The translations under genes and the position numbers were made by a program. Under the pieces are notes generated by a model. The model was not told the DNA's origin, made no database searches, and saw nothing but the letters and a program-made list of their open reading frames with translations. Shown here piece after piece: positions 1 to 4,566 of a stretch of 7,295 bases of DNA. Origin of the DNA: JBMNOU01 sp050943215 (lineage in GTDB: Bacteria; Bacillota; Clostridia; Christensenellales; SZUA-584); contig JBMNOU010000082.1 in assembly GCA_050943215.1 (NCBI GenBank), forward strand, positions 1 to 7,295, given 5' to 3'. Position 1 is the first letter of the stretch, and each line of letters starts with the position of its first letter.

Positions 1-67
1 AAGTACACTAGCTATAAGAAATGAGCATAAAAAATTTTGATCATTGTTTTATAATATGGGTTTTAGA

Positions 68-85
68 TTCTCTATGTTCAGAGAA
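68..85. other. Perfect 6-bp stem-loop downstream of the macro-domain gene
   Basis: TTCTCT and AGAGAA form a perfect inverted repeat around a six-base loop, 50 bases past the stop of the minus-strand macro-domain gene. Neither strand has a T-run directly after the stem, so it is not a standard Rho-independent terminator. It could be a weak terminator, an mRNA 3'-end stabiliser or chance. The rest of positions 1-134 shows no gene I can support. Confidence 0.3.
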
Positions 86-134
86 CGTTATACAACTTTC
101 CGCCAACATTAATAAGATTATACCAAAAAGTATT

Positions 135-671
135 TTAATCAAATTTCGCCATCTGATTTATATATTCATTGAATACTTTTTTACCGAAACAAACGAAAAA
201 GACCTTTTTTAATACATCATCCGGATACTTGATCAGCATTTTTTTTACTGCTCTGCATGCGATTCCCGCTGCATTTTCTACCGGATAGCCATAAATCCCT
301 GTGCTGATCGATGGAAAAGCCACTGTTTTAGCGCCATTTGATATTGCGGTTTCAATAGAATTGACATAGCATGAATCTAGCAATTCATCTTCGCCAAGGC
401 TGCCGCCTCTCCATATAGGCCCGACAGTATGAACGACCATTTTACATGGCAGGTTATATGCCCTTGTTATCTTTGCATGCCCTGTTTCACAGCCGCCAAT
501 CGATCTGCATTCTATTAGCAACTCAGGACCTGCCGCTCTGTGTATTGCGCCATCCACACCTCCTCCACCAAGCAGGGAATTGTTCGCGGCATTTACAATC
601 GCATCTACTGTCATTTGAGTGATATCACCCTCTATAACTTCTACTCTGTCAGTAAAATTTGTTTTACTCAT
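135..671 (-). CDS. Macro-domain protein, O-acetyl-ADP-ribose deacetylase / ADP-ribosyl hydrolase (YmdB/MacroD type)
   Basis: This is a single macro domain of 178 residues, almost the length of E. coli YmdB (177), so the gene is complete. Visible motifs in order are the GDI loop (residues 15-17), the NAAN motif (27-30), the glycine-rich GGGGVDGAIHRAAG loop (35-48), VVHTVGP (79-85) and the phosphate-binding FPSISTGIYGYP loop (119-130). N30 and D40 align with the catalytic Asn25 and Asp35 of YmdB. Members of this MacroD-like class hydrolyse O-acetyl-ADP-ribose (a sirtuin by-product) and remove mono-ADP-ribose from acidic residues; the protein is cytosolic. The start is supported by AAAGGGGAG placed 12 bases upstream. 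It lies 36 bases after the oxidoreductase gene with no promoter or terminator seen between them, so it is probably co-transcribed. The family call is firm; the physiological substrate is not known. Confidence 0.93.
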   Translation of the reverse strand: MSKTNFTDRVEVIEGDITQMTVDAIVNAANNSLLGGGGVDGAIHRAAGPELLIECRSIGGCETGHAKITRAYNLPCKMVVHTVGPIWRGGSLGEDELLDSCYVNSIETAISNGAKTVAFPSISTGIYGYPVENAAGIACRAVKKMLIKYPDDVLKKVFFVCFGKKVFNEYINQMAKFD

Positions 672-707
672 GATAGATTTCTCCCCTTTATCATCATTGA
701 TTGACGG

Positions 708-1886
708 TTATTTATCCTCGCTTTCTGGAAAATTGACGGGTAACGGTATAGGCTGCTGAAAAGTGGTTTTCAGATAATAATATCGCTCTTCCTTGGCTGA
801 TTTGATCAATCCCATCATTGCTTCTAAGGAATGCAGCGCCATTTCTCCGCTTGCGCGTATTGGCCTTTTGTCTCTGATGGCATACACCATGTCAACAAGG
901 CCAATCCCCCGGCTATTCTTCTCATGGCTGGTCTCATTAAACGGATGCACCACTTTTACCTCTTCCCATTCGTCATATGGTTTGCGCCTCAGTTTTGGCA
1001 CTATCTGCCATCTATATCTATCCTGTGTCATTAAAAACACCGGCCCCCCAAAAAGATTCGGCCCATCCGCCGGATCAGTATCGTTAATGCATATGGTCCC
1101 CTTTGTACCGTAAATTTCAAGTCGAGGCAGCGCAGAATCCCATACATCAAAACTGGTGGTCAGCGTTGCTATAGCCCCGTTATTAAATTCAATAACACCG
1201 GTAATGTGCGTATCCACAACGACGTCAAAGATTTCGCCCTTTTTGGGGCCGTCTCCAATTTTTCGTTTATCGAAAGTCTTTTTAGACATAGCACAGCATT
1301 TTTTTACAGGGCCGATTAATGATAAAAGTGCCGTAATATAATAAGGTCCCATATCAAGAAGCGGCCCGCCACCCGGCAAGTAAAAAAACTCTGGAGTGGG
1401 ATAAAATGATTCGTGCCCATGGCTTAAGAAAAAAGCGCTGGCCCCGATAACATCACCTATACTGCCATCATCAATAATCTTTCTGCATGTCTGCAGCCGT
1501 CCACCAAGAAAAGTATCGGGTGCGCAGCCAACGGACAGACCCTTTTCTTTAGCCAGTGATAAAATCTCCTCGCCTTCTTCAAATGTGGCTGCCAACGGTT
1601 TTTCTGAATACACATGTTTTCCGGCATTAAGTGCTTTCATCGTTAAAGAAGCATGGACTTCAGGAAGCGTTAAATTAAGTATAACATCAATATTTGGGTC
1701 TTTAATTAATTCATCGCCCGTTGCATAGGCTTTGGGAATATTATGCTGAGCCGCTTTTTTTTGAGCTTTTTTAAGATGCCTGCTTGCACATGCTACGATA
1801 TTAACAATATCATATTTCTTTAAGTTGTTAATATAAACATCGCTTATATCCCCTATACCTAAGACACCAATATTTACTTTATTCAT
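708..1886 (-). CDS. Gfo/Idh/MocA-family NAD(P)-dependent oxidoreductase
   Basis: This protein of 392 residues belongs to the family of sugar, inositol and related dehydrogenases. The N-terminal Rossmann fold shows GVLGIGDIS (residues 7-15, the GxGxxS dinucleotide loop). The family EKP motif, whose lysine is catalytic, is at 95-97. The C-terminal alpha/beta domain carries GGGPLLDMGPYY (172-183), where the usual DxGxH has a tyrosine in place of histidine; this resembles a subgroup whose members often read DMGPYY. An in-frame TTG at 1931 would add 15 residues, but it lies inside the predicted -10 box. The ATG at 1886 is preceded by AAAAGGGGTG and starts directly before the Rossmann strand, so it is preferred. 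The gene is probably first in an operon with the macro-domain gene and is divergent from an isomerase-like cupin gene, which suggests carbohydrate metabolism. The substrate cannot be told from sequence. Confidence 0.93.
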   Translation of the reverse strand: MNKVNIGVLGIGDISDVYINNLKKYDIVNIVACASRHLKKAQKKAAQHNIPKAYATGDELIKDPNIDVILNLTLPEVHASLTMKALNAGKHVYSEKPLAATFEEGEEILSLAKEKGLSVGCAPDTFLGGRLQTCRKIIDDGSIGDVIGASAFFLSHGHESFYPTPEFFYLPGGGPLLDMGPYYITALLSLIGPVKKCCAMSKKTFDKRKIGDGPKKGEIFDVVVDTHITGVIEFNNGAIATLTTSFDVWDSALPRLEIYGTKGTICINDTDPADGPNLFGGPVFLMTQDRYRWQIVPKLRRKPYDEWEEVKVVHPFNETSHEKNSRGIGLVDMVYAIRDKRPIRASGEMALHSLEAMMGLIKSAKEERYYYLKTTFQQPIPLPVNFPESEDK

Positions 1887-1930
1887 TTCTGCTGACACCC
1901 CTTTTCGAATAATAATTAGCACTATATCCA

Positions 1931-1960
1931 ATTATAGCATATGGTACTATAAACATACAA
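1931..1960 (-). promoter_or_regulatory. Sigma-A promoter with extended -10, upstream of the oxidoreductase operon
   Basis: On the minus strand, TTGTAT (1955-1960) is followed after 18 bases by a perfect TATAAT (1931-1936) preceded by TGC, which makes an extended -10. The predicted transcript starts near 1924, giving a leader of about 38 bases before the ATG at 1886. This position rules against the upstream TTG start at 1931. Confidence 0.7.
1932..1952. repeat. Inverted repeat TTATAG-N9-CTATAA over the oxidoreductase promoter
   Basis: Two perfect 6-base arms (1932-1937 and 1947-1952) flank 9 bases that themselves begin with the palindrome CATATG. The element covers most of the -10 box and the downstream part of the spacer, where a repressor would block polymerase. 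It matches no operator I recognise. Being AT-rich, it may be chance. Confidence 0.35.
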
Positions 1961-2102
1961 TATCTTGATTTACCCGTTTAACTTCAATCCGATATACCGT
2001 GCAGGATTGTTATCTTAAATCTATTTTTCTCTTTTTATATAGATCGCGTAACTTCGCCGGGATAAATGTGAAACATCAGCTATCAAAATAAGGGCATGTA
2101 TA

Positions 2103-2131
2103 TTGACGCAGTAGATATTTTTTTATATGAT
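2103..2131 (+). promoter_or_regulatory. Sigma-A promoter for the isomerase-like cupin gene
   Basis: TTGACG (2103-2108, 5 of 6 consensus) is followed after exactly 17 bases by TATGAT (2126-2131, 5 of 6). Transcription would begin near 2138. This is the best plus-strand promoter match I can find in the divergent region. Confidence 0.6.
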
Positions 2132-2137
2132 AAATAG

Positions 2138-2316
2138 GATTCAAAAATAAATTAAATGGTATTGTATAAAAAGGATAAGACGTTCCAGCCTTTGCATATT
2201 GATTTTGGTTTTGGGAGCTTTCATTCTACCGCTAAATAGCTTTTCTTTTCGGCTAGTATTGCGCTGTATAGGGTTTCGAATGTGATTAAATCATTAAATA
2301 TTAAAGGAGGATTGCC
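2138..2316 (+). other. Predicted long 5' leader of the cupin gene, no recognised RNA element
   Basis: If the promoter at 2103-2131 is used, about 180 untranslated bases precede the start codon, ending in AAAGGAGG (2303-2310). The stretch holds short self-complementary pieces: GCTA-AA-TAGC (2231-2240) followed by TTTTCTTTTC, and the odd palindrome TGATT-A-AATCA (2283-2293). I do not recognise a riboswitch, T-box or attenuator. The part of the gap between 1961 and 2102 shows no gene or clear site. Confidence 0.35.
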
Positions 2317-3528
2317 ATGATGACATCAAAACAAGTCATTGAAAAGGCGCTGGATAAAGGTGGTGGAGTGTTGCGGCTGGCTCCTGCATGGGTGCCAAGA
2401 TCTTTCTGCCGTCCAGGCAAAAGGCTCAAGCTTCATCCTAATGATTATTATGTATTAGGACTTGAAAGAGGAGGCATCGATGAACGCTGGTTTGCTTCTA
2501 CCACACCCGCAGATAACGGGCCATTAACACCATCTGACGAGGGCTTAAGCTATGTCGTAGCCGATGAATCCGGAAAAGAAAAAGCACTTTTGATTGAAGC
2601 GGTTGATCTGTTTAAAGGAGATGTCATCGGCGAGGCATTATATACCGAATACGGTAAGTGGCCGATGTTTTCCAAATTCTTTGACAACCTTGGGTCTCTT
2701 CCTCATCACATCCATCATGATACATATCACGCATCGTTGGTCGGCCAGGCTGGTAAACCAGAGATGTATTTCTTTCCAGCCCAGCTGAATAATTACGGTG
2801 CTGAATTTCCTTTCACATTTTTTGGTTTTAATCCAGAAGTAACCAAAGATCAGGTGAGGCAAGCGCTCATTGACTTCACAAAAGGTGACAATAAGCTACT
2901 TGAACTTTCCCGCGCTTATAAGCTTGGTATTGATACAGGCTGGGATGTACCGCCAGGTATTCTGCATGCGCCGGGCAGCTTGTGTACATACGAACCTCAG
3001 GCTGCTTCGGATGTTTACGCAATGTATCAATCAGTTTTATATTTTGATCATTGCGTACCCCCATCACTTCTCTGGAAAAACTGCCCCGAAGACAAGATTG
3101 GAGATTTTGATTATTTAATGGAAGTAATAGACTGGGAAGCTAATGTAGACCCATTCTTCTCACAAAAACATATGATGAAACCAAAACCAGCCCAAGATAT
3201 AAAAGAAACACTTGTACAAGGATATATAGATGAGTGGATATGCTATCAATGCGAAACGGTTTGTGCGAAACGGTTGACAATATTGCCTGGTAAATCCGTT
3301 ATTATTAAAGATGCCGCGGCATACGGTCTGATTCTAATACAGGGGTTCGGCACGATCGGCAAACATGATGCGTCTTCTCCCACGCTGATCCGGTATGGAG
3401 AACTTACAAATGACGAATTCTTTGTAACGTATGATGCTGCTGTAAACGGAATAAAAATCACGAACATGTCGCGTATAGAACCTTTGGTCATGCTGAAGCA
3501 TTTTGCGCGTAATCCAGAGCTACCATAA
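2317..3528 (+). CDS. Class I mannose-6-phosphate isomerase-like bicupin protein
   Basis: This protein of 403 residues most resembles class I phosphomannose isomerases, which are zinc-dependent cupin enzymes interconverting aldose and ketose sugar phosphates. GGIDERWFAST (52-62) resembles the GxxE-W motif. PHHIHH (129-134) sits where PMI has its QxH metal site, KPEMYF (147-152) matches the KPEM motif with ligand E149, and DVPPGILHAPGS (210-221) matches the VPAGxxHA strand with ligand H217. The likely ligands are H131, H133, E149 and H217, so histidine appears to replace the usual glutamine. The C-terminal half (about 325-395) looks like a second cupin without metal residues. AAAGGAGG lies 6 bases before ATG 2317 and 9 before ATG 2320, so either start is possible. 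The gene ends in tandem TAA codons. It is divergent from the Gfo/Idh oxidoreductase. True phosphomannose isomerase activity is uncertain; another sugar substrate is quite possible. Confidence 0.65.
   Translation: MMTSKQVIEKALDKGGGVLRLAPAWVPRSFCRPGKRLKLHPNDYYVLGLERGGIDERWFASTTPADNGPLTPSDEGLSYVVADESGKEKALLIEAVDLFKGDVIGEALYTEYGKWPMFSKFFDNLGSLPHHIHHDTYHASLVGQAGKPEMYFFPAQLNNYGAEFPFTFFGFNPEVTKDQVRQALIDFTKGDNKLLELSRAYKLGIDTGWDVPPGILHAPGSLCTYEPQAASDVYAMYQSVLYFDHCVPPSLLWKNCPEDKIGDFDYLMEVIDWEANVDPFFSQKHMMKPKPAQDIKETLVQGYIDEWICYQCETVCAKRLTILPGKSVIIKDAAAYGLILIQGFGTIGKHDASSPTLIRYGELTNDEFFVTYDAAVNGIKITNMSRIEPLVMLKHFARNPELP
3250..3277 (+). repeat. 14-base tandem duplication inside the cupin gene
   Basis: TGCGAAACGGTT occurs at 3250-3261 and again at 3264-3275, separated by TG, making a tandem repeat with a 14-base period. 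Because 14 is not a multiple of three, the two copies are read in different frames (CETV, then CAKRL). Gain or loss of one copy would shift the frame. The reading frame is open through the repeat in this sequence. Confidence 0.7.
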
Positions 3529-3660
3529 TAAGGTATTTATGGTGCGCTGTATGCTAAGAAGCTAAAGCAAAACCGCTTTGTGCTTAAAGACTATGCGCAT
3601 CGGATATTATGTTTTAAGGCAAGCGGCAATGATTCAATTCAATTTTTTTAGTTTATTATG

Positions 3661-3691
3661 TAAGCCTTTATTATACAGGCTTATTTTTTTT
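3661..3691 (+). terminator. Rho-independent terminator after the cupin gene
   Basis: TAAGCCT (3661-3667) and AGGCTTA (3677-3683) pair as a perfect 7-base stem with a 9-base loop, followed at once by eight T residues (3684-3691). It ends plus-strand transcription 130 bases after the cupin stop. Its distal arm and T-run lie inside the last codons of the convergent regulator gene. On the minus strand no T-run follows the stem, so it appears one-directional. Confidence 0.85.
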
Positions 3692-4159
3692 ATTCTCCGT
3701 AATGAAGTTTTTAATGCTTTTTGACATATCAGGATACTTAATAAAATATTTATTCATCATATCCATATGTTCCAGTGTGTTGGCACTTATATTATGCTCT
3801 ATTAATTCAGTTTCAACGAGATAATTTTCCGTTATACCAATCGTTTTTAGAAAGTTTTCAATGATCGTATGTCTCCTAAGCAGATATTCCCCGATCTCTT
3901 TGCCGGATTCAGTCAATACGATAATACCGTATTTTTTGTAAGTTATTAGACCCACTTCTCCAAGTTTTTGAACCATTTTTGTTGCCGATGAAGCTTTTAC
4001 ATGAAGACGCTTTGCAAGTTCGTTTATACGCAGATACCCTTCTGATTCTATATTCCTATATATCATTTCAAGATAATCTTCCATTGCCGAAGTCAGCTGC
4101 CTATTGCTCTTTCGTAGCAGCTGATATCCCCTGACTGTATGAAATTCGTTATTGATCAT
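3671..4159 (-). CDS. DtxR/MntR-family metal-dependent transcriptional regulator
   Basis: This cytosolic DNA-binding repressor of 162 residues has a winged helix (about 24-86) and the helical dimerisation/metal domain (about 87-140), but no C-terminal SH3-like domain; in this it matches the short MntR class. The wing helix reads LHVKASSATKMVQKLGEVGLI. All six MntR metal ligands can be placed: D28, E31, H97, E118, E121 and H122 (D8, E11, H77, E99, E102 and H103 in B. subtilis MntR). The protein begins about 20 residues before the usual MEDYLEMIY start. The start is supported by AGGTGG eight bases upstream, and the extension is not obviously a mis-start. It is divergent from feoA-feoB, which points to metal-dependent control of that operon and perhaps of itself. 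MntR-type ligands hint at manganese, the neighbour at iron; the effector is unresolved. Confidence 0.92.
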   Translation of the reverse strand: MINNEFHTVRGYQLLRKSNRQLTSAMEDYLEMIYRNIESEGYLRINELAKRLHVKASSATKMVQKLGEVGLITYKKYGIIVLTESGKEIGEYLLRRHTIIENFLKTIGITENYLVETELIEHNISANTLEHMDMMNKYFIKYPDMSKSIKNFITENKKNKPV

Positions 4160-4202
4160 TTTTCATTCCACCTATACGCAAATCAAACTTGTTTTTCTTT
4201 TC

Positions 4203-4208
4203 ATTATA
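4203..4208 (-). promoter_or_regulatory. -10 box for the DtxR/MntR-type regulator gene
   Basis: A perfect TATAAT on the minus strand lies 43 bases before the regulator's ATG, giving a leader of about 37 bases. No good -35 box stands at 16-18 bases, so the promoter may be weak or activator-dependent. The overlapping plus-strand TATATT (4205-4210) is the only -10-like match I found for feoA, and it also lacks a convincing -35. Confidence 0.45.
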
Positions 4209-4224
4209 TTCGTAACACTTCGGA

Positions 4225-4238
4225 TTTATTTGAATAAA
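4225..4238. promoter_or_regulatory. AT-rich inverted repeat, candidate metal-regulator operator
   Basis: TTTATT-TG-AATAAA has perfect 6-base arms around a 2-base centre and sits at the -35 position of the regulator promoter, between the two divergent genes. It is embedded between ACACTT (4215-4220) and AAGTGT (4237-4242), a second, off-centre inverted pair. It does not match the classical MntR, DtxR or Fur consensus that I know, so assignment rests on position and symmetry only. Confidence 0.35.
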
Positions 4239-4243
4239 GTGTA

Positions 4244-4260
4244 GGGAAAAACTTTTTCTC
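4244..4260. promoter_or_regulatory. Inverted repeat upstream of feoA, candidate operator
   Basis: GGGAAAAA-C-TTTTTCTC is an odd-length palindrome with 7 of 8 arm positions paired; the exception is G4245 against T4259. It lies 46 bases before the feoA start codon. A site here could block feoA transcription. A run of A followed by a run of T makes chance symmetry fairly likely. Confidence 0.3.
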
Positions 4261-4306
4261 ACCGCTAAAAGTGGGTTTTTGGACTATATGTAAGGAGGTT
4301 CAAAAC

Positions 4307-4549
4307 ATGGATAATCAATATATCCCTTTAAATAATTTACCAATGGGGCAACAGGCTACCGTTAAAATATTATCATTAGACGGATTCACTCGTAGAAGAA
4401 TGCTCGACTTGGGGCTCATTATCAACACCGTTGTTAAAGCTCTGATGAAAAGCCCTGCCGGTGACCCCATAGCTTATGATATCCGCGGCGCCGTAATTGC
4501 GCTTCGCAAAGAAGAGGCCAGCAAAATCATGGTAGAAGCTAATGAATAA
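4307..4549 (+). CDS. feoA: Ferrous iron transport protein A
   Basis: FeoA is a small cytosolic SH3-like protein that supports the FeoB membrane transporter, probably by binding its cytosolic part. The 80-residue length is typical. Conserved family segments are TRRRMLDLGLI (28-38), SPAGDPIAYDIRG (49-61) and the closing strand RGAVIALRKEEA (60-71). The ATG at 4307 is chosen because a strong AAGGAGG lies eight bases upstream; the in-frame GTG at 4271 would add 12 unrelated residues and has no ribosome binding site. feoB follows after 17 bases, so the two are co-transcribed and probably translated in tandem. Divergent to a DtxR/MntR-type regulator, the likely controller. Confidence 0.94.
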   Translation: MDNQYIPLNNLPMGQQATVKILSLDGFTRRRMLDLGLIINTVVKALMKSPAGDPIAYDIRGAVIALRKEEASKIMVEANE

Positions 4550-4566
4550 TATTATGGAGTATTTAA

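Noticed and set aside
37..55. TTGATC and TATAAT as a plus-strand promoter near the left edge
   Set aside because: The two boxes are only seven bases apart, and no supported plus-strand gene follows.
21..212. 63-codon plus-strand ORF at the left end
   Set aside because: It overlaps the 3' end of the macro-domain gene on the other strand, has low-complexity AT-driven composition and no ribosome binding site.
793..1341. Three plus-strand ORFs antisense to the oxidoreductase gene
   Set aside because: They are shadows of a strongly supported gene, with no ribosome binding sites and no family resemblance.
2594..3491. Several ORFs on both strands inside the cupin gene
   Set aside because: They are alternative-frame readings of a well-supported gene; none has a recognisable motif or start signal.
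3564..3579. AAAGC/GCTTT hairpin after the cupin gene, as a first terminator
   Set aside because: There is no T-run after the stem, and a much better terminator lies at 3661-3691.
4258..4280. Hairpin CTCAC/GTGGG followed by five T residues before feoA, as an attenuator
   Set aside because: The stem has only five pairs including a G-U and the T-run is short and followed by GG, so termination there is unlikely.
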